Source of the DNA: an uncultured Eubacteriales bacterium
GTDB lineage: Bacteria > Bacillota > Clostridia > Lachnospirales > CAMVHY01
Assembly: GCA_948543815.1 (NCBI GenBank)
Contig: CAOVHW010000006.1
Location: 1 to 64,000 of the forward strand
Direction of reading: 5' to 3'
Length of the DNA: 64,000 nucleotides
The notes beneath the pieces were generated by a model, which was given only the letters and a program-made list of their open reading frames with translations, searched no databases and was not told where the DNA came from. A program made the position numbers and the translations under genes. Below, one piece after another: positions 9,088-18,595 of this stretch (positions are counted from its first letter, which is position 1; each line of letters starts with the position of its first letter).

Positions 9088-9915
9088 TCACCTTAAATTT
9101 ATATCGCGATGGTTAATAAAAACACTATGCCCCATCGCCAACAAATTTTCATAAATAACATTTGCTAATGTAACTGAACGATGTTGACCGCCAGTACAGC
9201 CAATACTTATTACTAATTGATTTTTCCCTTCATGAATATAATTTGGCAGCAGAAAATTTATCAAATCTAAAAATTTATTCAAAAAAATTTTACTCGCATC
9301 TTGATTTAAAACATAATTTTTAACCGGTAAATCATTACCGGTTAATTCTTTAAGTTCTGAAATATAAAATGGATTCGGTAAAAATCTTACGTCAAAAACT
9401 AAATCTGAATCGTGCGGAATCCCATGCTTAAATCCAAACGAAATTATATTGATAATCATACTATCAAATTTTTTTTGCGCAATAAAAATATCGTTAATCT
9501 TTTCCTTGAGCTCATTCGTTCGCATATAACTCGTATCAATAATATAATCTGCTTTACTCTTTACTTCCTGTAAAATTTTTCGCTCCTGAGATATCCCTGT
9601 AATTACTCGATCATTTTTCGCTAATGGATGAATTCGTCGCGTCTCTTTGAACCTTTTTATTAATACATCATCTGCCGCATCTAAAAATAATATCTTATAA
9701 CTATCAAGTTTTTCTAAGTTCGTAAATAAATCATCAAATAGTTCTCCGCCACGAATATCTATTCCTATTGCAATTCGTTTTAAATTTGAGTCAAGGAATT
9801 TGGAAATTAAAAATGGTGGAAGATTATCGACGCAAAAGAATCCCATATCTTCTAAAAATTTAAGTGAAGAACTTTTACCAGCGCCAGACATTCCAGTAAC
9901 TATAACCAAATTCAT
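9088..9915 (-). CDS. rapZ: RapZ/YvcJ family nucleotide-binding protein
   Basis: A 275-aa P-loop protein with Walker A GMSGAGKS (8-15) and the C-terminal domain signature including [10 protein letters not shown] and [14 protein letters not shown]. In enterobacteria RapZ targets the GlmZ small RNA; in Bacillota YvcJ is a nucleotide-binding protein linked to competence and cell-envelope control. I chose ATG 9915, preceded by GAGGTACGTT. A longer GTG start at 9927 would consume that ribosome-binding site. The gene lies 8 bp after pgm and 4 bp before whiA. Confidence 0.93.
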   Translation of the reverse strand: MNLVIVTGMSGAGKSSSLKFLEDMGFFCVDNLPPFLISKFLDSNLKRIAIGIDIRGGELFDDLFTNLEKLDSYKILFLDAADDVLIKRFKETRRIHPLAKNDRVITGISQERKILQEVKSKADYIIDTSYMRTNELKEKINDIFIAQKKFDSMIINIISFGFKHGIPHDSDLVFDVRFLPNPFYISELKELTGNDLPVKNYVLNQDASKIFLNKFLDLINFLLPNYIHEGKNQLVISIGCTGGQHRSVTLANVIYENLLAMGHSVFINHRDINLR

Positions 9916-9923
9916 AACGTACC

Positions 9924-11624
9924 TCACAAAATTATTTTTGAGAACTCATCAAGTAAAATTTTTAATTTATTTTCTGCATCATCAAGAGTTTGAGCTGCCG
10001 CACCAACATATATTTTTATTTTAGGTTCAGTTCCTGACGGCCGTACACATATCCATGAATTATCTTCGAGTTCAAAGAGAAGCATATTTGATTTTGGCAA
10101 TGACAAATCCGATTTTGAACTATCCGCATTATTTTTTATAGCTAATTTATAATCGCTAAAAGATTTTACATTCGTATTAGCAATAATTTTTGGCGGATTA
10201 TTACGAAGATTTTCCATGATATCTTTAATTTTTTGAGCGCCCTCAATTCCTTCTAAATTAATTGATTTTAATGCTTCACGTTGGCAGCCATATTTTTTAT
10301 AAATTTCATTTAACGCATCAATTAATGTCATACCTTTAGACTTATAAAAGTCTGCCATTTCACAAATTAACATTGCGGCGACAACAGCATCTTTATCGCG
10401 GCAATAAGTTCCAGCAAGACAGCCATAACTTTCTTCAAAGCCGAACACAAAATCTTTTTTGCCTTCAAAATTTTTAATTTCACGGCAAATATATTTAAAA
10501 CCTGTCAAAACATCTATGTATTCTGCGCCATAACTTTCCGCAATTATTTTTGCGAGTCTGGTTGAAACAATTGTTGAGATTACAACTGGATTTTCCGGCA
10601 TTCTACGCAGTTCTTTTTTTTGCGAAAGAATATATTCCAAAAGCAAAATCCCTGTCATATTTCCTGTCAGATATTTATAATCTCCATTATCTTTTACGAC
10701 AACACCAATTCTGTCAGAATCAGGGTCTGTTCCTAAAATTATATCGGCATCTTTTTCCTTTGCCAATTCCAATGCCAAATTAAATGCTTGAGGATTTTCA
10801 GGATTTGGTACGCCAACTGTTGTAAAGTTTGGGTCAGGAACTTCTTGTTTGCTAACAACATATACGTTTTCAAAACCAGTTTCCCTTAAAATTTTTCTTA
10901 CAAATTTATTTCCTGAACCATTAAGTGGCGTATAAACAATTTTTAAATTATGAGGCAAATCAAAATTAATTCTTTGAGTTTTTACGGCTGAAATATATGA
11001 GTCATCAACTTCACGGTCAATTAAATTAAACAAACCTTGAGTAATAGCTTCATTCTCATCAATTAATTTAACTTGGTTAAATGATTCAATTTTATTTACG
11101 CACTCAACAATTTCATTATCAATTGGCGAAACAACTTGCGCGCCATCATTCCAATAAACTTTATATCCATTATATTCTTTAGGATTATGACTAGCAGTAA
11201 TAACGATACCGCCACAACATTTTAAAAATCTTACTGCAAAAGATAAAACAGGAGTTGGATGTAATTGACCGAACAGATAAGTTTTAATTCCATTAGCATT
11301 TAAAACGATAGAAGCTTCACGAGCGAATTCTTTAGAGAGTAAACGAGAATCGAAAGCGATAGCGAAACTACGTTGAGATTTTTCGACATTATTAATAATG
11401 AAATCGGCGAGACCCTGAGTAGCTTTACGAATTGTATAGATATTAATTCGATTGGTACCGGCACCAATGATACCACGCATACCACCGGTTCCAAATTCTA
11501 AATCTTTATAGAAACGTTCTTTAATTTCATCGTCATTATTTTTAATGGAACGTAATTCATTGATAGTTTTTTTATCGAAGTAATCACTATCGAGCCACAT
11601 TTGAAATTTTTGTTTGTAATCCAA
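9924..11624 (-). CDS. Phospho-sugar mutase (phosphoglucomutase/phosphomannomutase, PgcA type)
   Basis: A 566-aa alpha-D-phosphohexomutase interconverting sugar-1- and sugar-6-phosphates. The active-site serine loop [13 protein letters not shown] is present (about 141-153), with the metal loop [10 protein letters not shown] (about 297-306), the sugar loop with FGFEESYG, and the C-terminal phosphate-binding [10 protein letters not shown]. Length and order match the Bacillota PgcA type rather than GlmM. I chose TTG 11624, which has GGGAG 8 nt upstream. ATG 11639 lies on the 5' side of that site and lacks one. It heads the pgm-rapZ-whiA cluster; a TATAAT-like -10 is at 11653-11658. Confidence 0.93.
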   Translation of the reverse strand: MDYKQKFQMWLDSDYFDKKTINELRSIKNNDDEIKERFYKDLEFGTGGMRGIIGAGTNRINIYTIRKATQGLADFIINNVEKSQRSFAIAFDSRLLSKEFAREASIVLNANGIKTYLFGQLHPTPVLSFAVRFLKCCGGIVITASHNPKEYNGYKVYWNDGAQVVSPIDNEIVECVNKIESFNQVKLIDENEAITQGLFNLIDREVDDSYISAVKTQRINFDLPHNLKIVYTPLNGSGNKFVRKILRETGFENVYVVSKQEVPDPNFTTVGVPNPENPQAFNLALELAKEKDADIILGTDPDSDRIGVVVKDNGDYKYLTGNMTGILLLEYILSQKKELRRMPENPVVISTIVSTRLAKIIAESYGAEYIDVLTGFKYICREIKNFEGKKDFVFGFEESYGCLAGTYCRDKDAVVAAMLICEMADFYKSKGMTLIDALNEIYKKYGCQREALKSINLEGIEGAQKIKDIMENLRNNPPKIIANTNVKSFSDYKLAIKNNADSSKSDLSLPKSNMLLFELEDNSWICVRPSGTEPKIKIYVGAAAQTLDDAENKLKILLDEFSKIIL

Positions 11625-11663
11625 ATTTATCACTCCCATATTATTTTAAAATATTATATCACG

Positions 11664-11693
11664 TTGTAAAATACATTTTGTGATTTATATAAT
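11664..11693 (+). promoter_or_regulatory. Promoter of the cyclophilin lipoprotein gene
   Basis: TTGTAA (11664-11669), 18-bp spacer, TATAAT (11688-11693), about 27 bp upstream of the GTG start. On the opposite strand TATAAT at 11653-11658 could serve pgm, so this is a compact divergent promoter region. Confidence 0.65.
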
Positions 11694-11720
11694 AAAAAAA
11701 AATATGAGGAGTGATATTGT

Positions 11721-12362
11721 GTGAGAAAAATTATTTTTTTGCTGCCACTGCTATTAATTTTTATAGGATGTAGTGAGCGAGAAAAATTACCGCAGTTAGA
11801 AAAAATAGAACGTGGTGAAAAAATTGCAATAATCTCAACGACGATAGGAGATATAAAAATAAAATTTTTTTCTGAGTACGCACCAAAAGCTGTAGAAAAT
11901 TTTATTACTCATGCAAAAAATAATTATTATGACGGTACAATTTTTCATCGCGTAATAAATAATTTTATGATTCAAGGTGGTGATCCAACTGGAACTGGAT
12001 ATGGCGGTGAAAGTATCTGGCATAATCAATTTGAAAATGAAATCTCAGATAATCTTTTTCATATTCGTGGCGCTTTATCAATGGCAAATGCTGGCGAAAA
12101 TACAAATGGCAGTCAATTTTTTATCGTACAAAATAAAAAACTTGACCCATTTCAAAATTTAGATGATAAACCTAAAAAAATTCAAGATTTCTATAAAAAT
12201 AATGGTGGCTGTCCATATCTCGATGGAAATTATTCTGTCTTCGGTCAAGTTTTTGACGGTATGGATATCGTTGATAAAATTGCTCAGGTTCAAACTGATA
12301 CTTCTGATAAACCACTCGATGATATAAAAATTAACAGTATAACTATTCAAGAATATGAATAA
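11721..12362 (+). CDS. Peptidyl-prolyl cis-trans isomerase (cyclophilin), lipoprotein
   Basis: A 213-aa protein with a lipoprotein signal: basic start, hydrophobic segment and the lipobox LIFIGC at 12-17, so it should be anchored outside the cytoplasmic membrane. The rest is a cyclophilin domain. It shows [19 protein letters not shown] (about 75-93), the [15 protein letters not shown] active-site region (about 115-129) and [11 protein letters not shown] near the end. It catalyses proline isomerisation, presumably in folding of exported proteins. An insertion (about 133-157) precedes the last strand. The start is GTG 11721 behind GAGGAGTGAT. Confidence 0.93.
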   Translation: MRKIIFLLPLLLIFIGCSEREKLPQLEKIERGEKIAIISTTIGDIKIKFFSEYAPKAVENFITHAKNNYYDGTIFHRVINNFMIQGGDPTGTGYGGESIWHNQFENEISDNLFHIRGALSMANAGENTNGSQFFIVQNKKLDPFQNLDDKPKKIQDFYKNNGGCPYLDGNYSVFGQVFDGMDIVDKIAQVQTDTSDKPLDDIKINSITIQEYE

Positions 12363-12366
12363 AAAA

Positions 12367-12398
12367 AAATTCCCGCTATAAAAAAAATTAGGGAATTT
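12367..12398 (+). terminator. Possible terminator after the cyclophilin gene
   Basis: AAATTCCC (12367-12374) pairs with GGGAATTT (12391-12398) around a 16-nt AT-rich loop. Only a short T tract follows on the plus strand; on the minus strand the A tract would give a better T run. Weak evidence. Confidence 0.4.
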
Positions 12399-12413
12399 GT
12401 TGCGCGATATTTA

Positions 12414-12442
12414 TTGACTTCATTTCTATTTTCATTTATAAT
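12414..12442 (+). promoter_or_regulatory. Promoter of the SRP RNA gene
   Basis: TTGACT (12414-12419), 17-bp spacer and a perfect TATAAT (12437-12442). Transcription would start near 12449-12451, exactly at the first base of the predicted SRP RNA terminal helix. Confidence 0.9.
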
Positions 12443-12450
12443 TTTTTATG

Positions 12451-12729
12451 TATCTCGTGCAGCTGGAGAGCTAGCGACTCTCTGTACTTGCAATCCGCTA
12501 TAGCAAGAGTGATATTTATTTTGCGGGTTGATTTGATTTGAAATTTACCCTTTGCCTATAGCGTTGAGAATTAAGTCTTACGCAATAAAACGATTATGAA
12601 TCGTGTCAGGTTCGGAAGAAAGCAGCACTAAATAATTTTGTTTTATGTGCCGTAAGGTTACTTGATTTGAGCTAGTTGCATTGGCTACATTCTTTTCATT
12701 ATCAATTCAAAAAATAAATGCACGGGATA
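12451..12729 (+). ncRNA. ffs: Signal recognition particle RNA, large bacterial form (scRNA)
   Basis: About 279 nt. The universally conserved SRP domain IV hairpin is visible at about 12604-12627, with GTCAGG, a GGAA tetraloop and AAGCAGCA on the 3' side. The ends pair: 12451-12460 (TATCTCGTGC) with 12720-12729 (GCACGGGATA), nine Watson-Crick pairs plus one G-U. The 5' part (12461-12510) is consistent with an Alu domain, so this is the long Bacillus/Clostridium type rather than the 4.5S form. It acts with Ffh in cotranslational targeting. It has its own promoter and terminator. Confidence 0.93.
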
Positions 12730-12730
12730 T

Positions 12731-12762
12731 ACTATCAATCTTTATGATTGATAGTTTTTTTT
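12731..12762 (+). terminator. SRP RNA terminator
   Basis: A perfect 10-bp stem, ACTATCAATC (12731-12740) with GATTGATAGT (12746-12755), 5-nt loop, followed by eight T. Confidence 0.92.
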
Positions 12763-12784
12763 AATTTAACTAAGGAGATAAATC

Positions 12785-13498
12785 ATGCGGAAAAAAGATT
12801 TAACGTTTATAGATATCCTTCAAAAATCTTTCCATATTTATTGTGAAAATATATTTTCATGGCTAATAATTTGTATTTTAGTTTATATGCCAATGAATAT
12901 CTGCCGGTATCTCGCACTAAAAAATATTTTACAATCGGTACGAACAATAAATTTATTTCACATTTGTATGAATTTCTTACCGGTAATTTTATTTGAGCCA
13001 CTTGGTATTGCAGCAATATCATTTATCGTCCAGCAAAATCTTTTTCATAAAAAAATAATAATGAGTGAAGTTTTAGATAATTCATTAATGAAATGGCGAA
13101 AACTTATCATCGCTACAACTTTATATTACTTAATAGTTTTATTAACAAGTGCACTTGTTTTGCCGGCAATATATTTTTTTGTTTCATTTTATTTTTATGC
13201 AACAATTATTGCACTTAGTGAATTTGATGGAATGCGCGCAATGTTAATAAGTAGAATTTCATTATTAAACCGTTGGTTTAAAGCTGCCGGTTTAATTTTT
13301 GTATCACTAATGAGTTCAGTATTTATTAGTTTTTTTTTGGTTAGATTTATTCCAAATGATATTGGAAATTATTTTGCAATAAAATTGTTATTTAATTTTG
13401 TAATTGATTTTATTGATATCTTTTTTAAAATAATTTTGGTTGTCTGGTTTTTAAGTATTGCAACGATAAAAATTGATGAAGGTGAATTAAGTTCATGA
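12785..13498 (+). CDS. Unknown polytopic membrane protein
   Basis: I do not recognise this 237-aa protein. It has a short cytoplasmic start and about five or six hydrophobic segments (roughly 21-45, 60-85, 108-150, 165-190 and 200-228), with almost no extended loops. It begins at ATG 12785 behind TAAGGAGATAAATC and overlaps the next gene by 4 bp (ATGA), so the two are translationally coupled. The partner is an AI-2E/PerM family protein, which may mean a shared transport role, but that is inference only. Confidence 0.8.
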   Translation: MRKKDLTFIDILQKSFHIYCENIFSWLIICILVYMPMNICRYLALKNILQSVRTINLFHICMNFLPVILFEPLGIAAISFIVQQNLFHKKIIMSEVLDNSLMKWRKLIIATTLYYLIVLLTSALVLPAIYFFVSFYFYATIIALSEFDGMRAMLISRISLLNRWFKAAGLIFVSLMSSVFISFFLVRFIPNDIGNYFAIKLLFNFVIDFIDIFFKIILVVWFLSIATIKIDEGELSS

Positions 13499-14676
13499 AA
13501 TTACCATGGGACGAAAAATATTTAAAAATATCTTTTCATGTTATTTTTACTTCAGTTGTTATTTATTTTCTTATTTATGTAATGAAAATTTGTTTTTATG
13601 CACTATCAAATGTCGGAGAAATAATGGGGAATGTATCACAATTTTTCACTGGTATAATTTCGATTTTCTCAATACTTTTTTTCGCATTAATTATTGCATA
13701 TTTGCTCGACCCATTAGTAAATCATATGCAAATGTTCTACAATAAATTTTCACAAAAAAAAATTGTTTCGGACAAACGAACAGCCGGAACAATTTTAACT
13801 TATGTACTAATTTTTTCGGTAATCAGTTTATTTATTTTTATAACCGTAAAAAAAATTAATGAGAATGGCAGCCAAAACTTTATCGATAATTTATCAACCG
13901 TAATTGTTTCAACAGTAAATGATTTAAATGAGAGCTATAAAATTGTCATAGAAAAATTGAATAAATTAGGCGCTGCCGAACATTTTTCAAAATTCATATC
14001 AACTTCGGCAACATCTTTCATAAAATTTTTTAGCGGCTTTACTAACAACATAATAAATATTTTAACAACGGCAGGCGGAAAAATTTTGGACGTAGCTTTA
14101 TCACTTGTTATCGCATTTTATTTATTGCGCGATAAAAAATATTTTCATGGAAAAATATCTGAAGTCTCAAAACTTTTTTTACCGCCAAAAATTTTTACAC
14201 TGCTGACAAATATTTTTGACGATATTAATGTAATTTTTTCTGGATATATAAATGGACAATTGCTTGACGCTTTAATCATGGCAATTTTACTTAGCGGCTG
14301 GCTAAGTATTGCACGTGTAAAATTTGCTGTCATCATTGGAATTTTCTCTGGCTTCGCAAATATTATTCCGTATTTTGGTGCGTTTTTCGGATTTGTCCTC
14401 GCAATTATAAGTTCACTTTTATCTGGCGAACCGATAAAAGCTGTGTACGCCGCACTCGGAATTATGATTCTACAACAACTCGATGGAATGTTTATCGTTC
14501 CAAAAATTGTTGGTGAGCGCGTCGAACTTAGTCCGTTTTTTGTTATCTTATCACTTTCTGTTGCCGGCAAAATGTTTGGGATTTTAGGAATGATTTTAGC
14601 CGTACCAACTTGCGCGATAATTAAAATTTTTATTTCACGATTTATTGCACGCCGTAAAAAAAAATTTGTTAGCTAA
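13495..14676 (+). CDS. AI-2E/PerM family transporter
   Basis: A 393-aa polytopic membrane protein with the layout of the AI-2E (PerM/TqsA/YtvI) family. Two N-terminal transmembrane pairs (about 12-30 and 45-75) are followed by an amphipathic region (about 120-190) and a C-terminal bundle. The bundle carries the typical FANIIPYFGAFFG (about 284-296) and QQLDGMFIVPKIVG (about 328-341). Members have been linked to autoinducer-2 release and to Na+/H+ antiport, so the substrate cannot be assigned. It overlaps the upstream membrane gene by 4 bp and ends 57 bp before the V-ATPase operon. Confidence 0.92.
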   Translation: MKLPWDEKYLKISFHVIFTSVVIYFLIYVMKICFYALSNVGEIMGNVSQFFTGIISIFSILFFALIIAYLLDPLVNHMQMFYNKFSQKKIVSDKRTAGTILTYVLIFSVISLFIFITVKKINENGSQNFIDNLSTVIVSTVNDLNESYKIVIEKLNKLGAAEHFSKFISTSATSFIKFFSGFTNNIINILTTAGGKILDVALSLVIAFYLLRDKKYFHGKISEVSKLFLPPKIFTLLTNIFDDINVIFSGYINGQLLDALIMAILLSGWLSIARVKFAVIIGIFSGFANIIPYFGAFFGFVLAIISSLLSGEPIKAVYAALGIMILQQLDGMFIVPKIVGERVELSPFFVILSLSVAGKMFGILGMILAVPTCAIIKIFISRFIARRKKKFVS

Positions 14677-14701
14677 AATAGATTTCATCACAAAATTAAT
14701 A

Positions 14702-14707
14702 TATAAT
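14702..14707 (+). promoter_or_regulatory. Candidate -10 of the V-ATPase operon
   Basis: TATAAT at 14702-14707, 26 bp before the first ATPase ATG, in the gap after the transporter gene. No convincing -35 is visible, so this may only be an AT-rich coincidence. Confidence 0.4.
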
Positions 14708-14733
14708 TTTCAACTAATAGTGAGGTGAAGAAA

Positions 14734-15045
14734 ATGATAAACGTCATCGATGAATTAATAGCGATAGAAAAAAGGGCAAACAAAATTTTAACGGACGCAC
14801 AAAAAAATAAAGATTTACTCATTCAAATTAATGAACTTATTTTGACGGAATTAAAACAAAAAATTGATGAGCTTGCAGATTTTGAAATTAATTCGATAGC
14901 TAAAAAAAATTTGTCATTACAAAATCAACAAGTTGAGAAAATTAAATCTGATGCAAATAATTTTGCAATACAAATGAAAAATGATTTTGCAAATAAAAAA
15001 AATGAATGGCTCGAAAATATTTTTAATTGCTGTTTGGAGGATTAA
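14734..15045 (+). CDS. V-type ATPase peripheral-stalk subunit (NtpF/AhaH-like)
   Basis: A 103-aa, almost wholly alpha-helical, charged coiled-coil protein and the first gene of the operon. Its position and composition match the small stalk subunit called NtpF or H/G in other V/A-type ATPases, which pairs with subunit E. Sequence identity in this class is low, so the call rests mainly on context. ATG 14734 is chosen because AGTGAGGTGA lies just upstream; a GTG at 14725 is inside that site. It ends 2 bp before the next start. Confidence 0.75.
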   Translation: MINVIDELIAIEKRANKILTDAQKNKDLLIQINELILTELKQKIDELADFEINSIAKKNLSLQNQQVEKIKSDANNFAIQMKNDFANKKNEWLENIFNCCLED

Positions 15046-15047
15046 TA

Positions 15048-16082
15048 ATGGATTATCGCGCCGTTAATGCTAAAATTAAAGCTATGAAAAGTCATTTACT
15101 TACTCCATCCGATTATCATGAACTAGCTAAATCTAAAAGTGTTCCCGAAATTTTTACTAAGCTCAAAAATTTTCATACGTATAAAAAAATTGTCGTTAAC
15201 TTAAATGAAAATAATTTACATCGCGGAAATATTGAGAACAATCTTACTTTACCACTGATGGATGATTTCAAACATATTTATAATTTTGTGCCCGATTTTA
15301 AATTAAAAAAATATCTGAGTGCATTTTTTATGCGCAACGAAATTAATATCTTAAAATCAATTTTGAGTATGATTTATGACAAAAAAGATATAAAATATGC
15401 GTTATATGAATTAAATTTTTTGCTTGGCAATAAATTAAATGTCAATACAAAAAAACTTGCCGCTTCATCATCTATCGACGAATTTATCAATAATCTTAAA
15501 GGCACAAAATTTTATAATTTACTTTACGAAACTTATAATCAATTCCACAGTTTATTCAAACTTGAAATAGAATTGGATTTATATTATTATTCATATCTGC
15601 AAAAACTTCAGAGAAAATATGTACATGGCGAAGATAAAAAAATTTTGGACAGAATACAGGGAATAAAAAATGATTTGACAAACATAAATCTGATATATCG
15701 CATCAAAAAATATTACAATTTTGATTCAGCGTCAATATTTTCTTACTTAATACCGAACAAATGCAAATTAAACTCGACAGAAATTTCTCGTATGATTAAA
15801 TCAAATACAATTGACGAATTAAAAAAAGTTTTATACAAAACTTATTATGGAAAATTATTTGCTGCTAATGAGAATTTAAAAATTGAGCGCATTACTTATA
15901 TTTGTTTATCAAATGAATATTACAAATTTTATTTGCGTGGCAGCAATAATATTTCTGGCATTATGTATCTTTTATATTTGAAACAGCTCGAACTCAGCAA
16001 TATTACTTCAATTATTGAGGGTGTTCGCTATTTACTCCCTGAAAAAGAAATTTTAAAATATATTTATATAAAAGAGGCATAA
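15048..16082 (+). CDS. ntpC: V-type ATPase subunit C (NtpC/AhaC, central-stalk socket)
   Basis: A 344-aa helical protein with the family start (DYRAVNAKIKAMKS) and YYNFDSASIFSYLIPNK near 219-235. Subunit C links the rotor ring to the central stalk D-F pair. I chose ATG 15048, which follows TTGGAGGATTAATA; an upstream start at 15027 overlaps the previous gene and lacks a ribosome-binding site. It is followed 2 bp later by subunit I. Confidence 0.9.
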   Translation: MDYRAVNAKIKAMKSHLLTPSDYHELAKSKSVPEIFTKLKNFHTYKKIVVNLNENNLHRGNIENNLTLPLMDDFKHIYNFVPDFKLKKYLSAFFMRNEINILKSILSMIYDKKDIKYALYELNFLLGNKLNVNTKKLAASSSIDEFINNLKGTKFYNLLYETYNQFHSLFKLEIELDLYYYSYLQKLQRKYVHGEDKKILDRIQGIKNDLTNINLIYRIKKYYNFDSASIFSYLIPNKCKLNSTEISRMIKSNTIDELKKVLYKTYYGKLFAANENLKIERITYICLSNEYYKFYLRGSNNISGIMYLLYLKQLELSNITSIIEGVRYLLPEKEILKYIYIKEA

Positions 16083-16084
16083 AA

Positions 16085-17845
16085 ATGATTGAAAAAATGT
16101 TTTTTATCGATTTCGTCGGCTATATAAAAAATATTGACGACGTTATCGAAAATTATATCCTGAAATTTAATATGTACCCTGAATCCGAAAATTCTATTTT
16201 TAATAAAAGCAGCAATTTTGTTTTATGTAAGCGTGCCGAAAAACTTTTACATGACAAAAATGATAATACTCCCGAAAATTTGAACGAAACTAAAATAAAT
16301 GAAATCGCTAGCAATTTACAAAATAAATATGAAAATTTAAAAACTTTGTTGAATAACTTGCGGCATTTTAAAAATTTTGACTTTGATTATTCACAACTCG
16401 CCGAATTTAAATTTATACATTATAAATTTGGTTTCATGCCATTAAATAATTACAAACAATATCGAGCATTTCTCTACGATGAAAAAGATATTTTTTTGTT
16501 TGAAAGTGAAATTGATGAAAATTTTATTTGGTGCGCATATTTTACTTATGCCGGTCATGCAAAAGATGTTGATAATATTTTTTCAGCGCTAAATTTTGAA
16601 ACAATAGATCTTCCATTTGAAATAAATGATTTAAAATTATCCGGTAGTATATCAAAAGTTTTAAGCGAAATTGAAAAAAAATTGTCCGATTTGAAAACTG
16701 AACTCAAGAAAAATAATTTATTAACTGAAACTCAAAAAACAAACCTTGCGCCAAAAAAACACGACTTGAAAAAATTTTGCATCGATTTAAATGAAAAATT
16801 TTTCGTATTTAAAGGTTGGATTAGTAAAAAATCTTTGACTTTGCTAAACAACGAAATCAAAAATGATGACTCTGTCATGCTGATAGTCGATAAAAATACG
16901 CAAAAAGATCCGCCTGTTTTACTCAAAAATAATTTTTTATTTCGACCGTTTGAATTTTTTGTAAAGATGTATGGACTTCCAGATTATCGTGAAATTGATC
17001 CAACTCCATTTTTGGCGATAACTTACACAATTTTATTTGGGTTAATGTTTGGCGATATTGGACAAGGTTTTGTTTTGTTTACAATGGGAATTTTATTAAG
17101 CTTTTTGAAAAAAAGTCCGCTATTTAAAATCATTTCAATTTTGGGCATATCGTCGATGATTTTTGGCACGTTTTATGGAAGCGTTTTTGGATTTGAAGAA
17201 TTATTGCCGGCAATCTGGCTCAAACCTTCTGACAATATTACTTTCATTTTGTTTTTTTCTGTCGGTGCTGGAATTTTTTTGATACTTTTGTCTATGTTAT
17301 TTAACTTAATTAATTGCGAAAAAATCAAAGATTATGCCGGAATGTTCTTTAATTCAAATGGCATATGCGGAATTTCATTTTATGTTTCTGTAATTGTTTT
17401 GGCCGTTTCTGCTTTCACAAATAAAAATTTTTTGCCGCCTTCAATTTTATTTTACATCGCTATCGTAAATTTGATTTTTATTGCTTTTGCTAATCCCATA
17501 AAAAAATTTTTGCGCGGTGAGAAAAAAATTTTTGGCAACAACATTTTTTTATTTTTACTTGAAACTTTAATCGAATTATTTGAAACAGTTCTAACTTACT
17601 TTACAAATACCGTTTCATTTATAAGAGTCGGAGCTTTTGCACTAAGCCACGCCGGCATGATGAATGTTGTTATGCTTTTGGCTCAAACAAAATCTGGCTC
17701 ATATAATTGGCCAATAATTTTTTTCGGCAATCTTCTCGTTATCGCGCTCGAAGGTTTAATCGTCGGTATTCAAGCTTTACGCTTGGAATTTTATGAAATG
17801 TTTGGGCGATTCTTCAAAGGAACTGGACGTGAACAAAATAATTAA
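16085..17845 (+). CDS. ntpI: V-type ATPase subunit I (NtpI, a-subunit)
   Basis: A 586-aa protein: an N-terminal cytoplasmic half (to about 305) with coiled-coil segments, and a membrane half with about seven or eight segments. Diagnostic motifs are YREIDPTPFLAITY (about 300-313), FGLMFGDIGQGFVL (about 316-329), and FIRVGAFALSHAGM (about 512-525), where the arginine faces the rotor ring carboxylates. It forms the ion channel with subunit K. It is on the short side for the family (often 620-660 aa); the shortening seems to be in the N-terminal arm. Confidence 0.95.
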   Translation: MIEKMFFIDFVGYIKNIDDVIENYILKFNMYPESENSIFNKSSNFVLCKRAEKLLHDKNDNTPENLNETKINEIASNLQNKYENLKTLLNNLRHFKNFDFDYSQLAEFKFIHYKFGFMPLNNYKQYRAFLYDEKDIFLFESEIDENFIWCAYFTYAGHAKDVDNIFSALNFETIDLPFEINDLKLSGSISKVLSEIEKKLSDLKTELKKNNLLTETQKTNLAPKKHDLKKFCIDLNEKFFVFKGWISKKSLTLLNNEIKNDDSVMLIVDKNTQKDPPVLLKNNFLFRPFEFFVKMYGLPDYREIDPTPFLAITYTILFGLMFGDIGQGFVLFTMGILLSFLKKSPLFKIISILGISSMIFGTFYGSVFGFEELLPAIWLKPSDNITFILFFSVGAGIFLILLSMLFNLINCEKIKDYAGMFFNSNGICGISFYVSVIVLAVSAFTNKNFLPPSILFYIAIVNLIFIAFANPIKKFLRGEKKIFGNNIFLFLLETLIELFETVLTYFTNTVSFIRVGAFALSHAGMMNVVMLLAQTKSGSYNWPIIFFGNLLVIALEGLIVGIQALRLEFYEMFGRFFKGTGREQNN

Positions 17846-17859
17846 TTGGAGGAATTTTT

Positions 17860-18273
17860 ATGTACTGTTGCTTTCTTTTGTTAGCTTTAAGCATTGTTTT
17901 GCCATTTTATATTTTTTATCGCGGCGAAAAAACTGTCGCCAATTTCAAACGTAATTTAGCGTTAAACATAATTTCGTTTTTCGGAATAATTTTTGTCAGC
18001 ACATTTTTACTTTTCAAAAATGTATCTGCTGCCGAAACAACTCAAGTCGTTGATTCATTTTCACGCGGTATGGGATTCTTTGCCGCTGCTTTAGTAACTG
18101 GTTTGTCAACTATCGGTGCTGGAATCGCTACCGGTTCCGCCGCTTCTTCAGCTTTGGGTGCAATAAGTGAAAATGAATCGATAATGGGTAAAACTTTGAT
18201 ATTTGTTGCACTCGCTGAAGGTATTGCTATCTATGGACTTCTTATATCTTTTACAATCTTGGGTCGGATTTAA
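17860..18273 (+). CDS. ntpK: V-type ATPase subunit K (NtpK, rotor proteolipid)
   Basis: A 137-aa membrane protein with two parts. An N-terminal hydrophobic pair (about 3-20 and 33-52) with a basic loop is followed by a c-type hairpin (72-100 and 110-135). The ion-binding carboxylate is E120 in VALAEGIA. Only this second hairpin carries a carboxylate. The glutamines that ligate Na+ in Enterococcus NtpK are not seen in the first helix of the hairpin, so the coupling ion is open. This layout is common in clostridial V/A-ATPases. It starts at ATG 17860 behind TTGGAGGAAT. Confidence 0.93.
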   Translation: MYCCFLLLALSIVLPFYIFYRGEKTVANFKRNLALNIISFFGIIFVSTFLLFKNVSAAETTQVVDSFSRGMGFFAAALVTGLSTIGAGIATGSAASSALGAISENESIMGKTLIFVALAEGIAIYGLLISFTILGRI

Positions 18274-18274
18274 A

Positions 18275-18583
18275 ATGAAAATGTTTTTAATAAGTGATAA
18301 TATTGACACCTTGACGGGCTTTCGTTTAGTTGGCATTGAAGGTGTTGTTGTTCATGAAGAAAATGAATTCAAATTCGCTTTACAAAAAGTTTTAGACAAT
18401 CATGAAATTGGAATCCTTTTAGTAATGGAGAAGCAGGCGCAAAAATTTTCAAGTTTGCTTGACGAAATAAAACTTACAAAAAATATTCCGTTGGTGGTAG
18501 AAATACCTGACCGTCACGGAACAATTAAAGGTAAAGAATTTATTACTTCTTACATAAAAGAAGCTATCGGCATAAAACTTTAA
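18275..18583 (+). CDS. ntpG: V-type ATPase subunit F (NtpG)
   Basis: A 102-aa Rossmann-like protein: MKMFLISDNIDTLTGFRLVGIEG at the start (split here: motif DNIDTLTGFRL, 8-18) and IGILLVMEKQA around 47-57, as in V/A-type subunit F. It binds subunit D in the central stalk. I chose ATG 18275, one base after the ntpK stop, which gives the family length. A start at 18203 would lie within ntpK. No strong ribosome-binding site is seen, so termination-reinitiation after ntpK is likely. Confidence 0.9.
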   Translation: MKMFLISDNIDTLTGFRLVGIEGVVVHEENEFKFALQKVLDNHEIGILLVMEKQAQKFSSLLDEIKLTKNIPLVVEIPDRHGTIKGKEFITSYIKEAIGIKL

Positions 18584-18595
18584 AGGTGAGAAAAA

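Noticed and set aside
12363..12450. Extra RNA gene between the cyclophilin gene and SRP RNA
   Set aside because: The stretch is accounted for by a weak terminator-like hairpin and the SRP promoter.
14145..14570. Open frame of 141 codons on the minus strand opposite the AI-2E family gene
   Set aside because: Antisense shadow; composition follows the membrane-protein codons in reverse.
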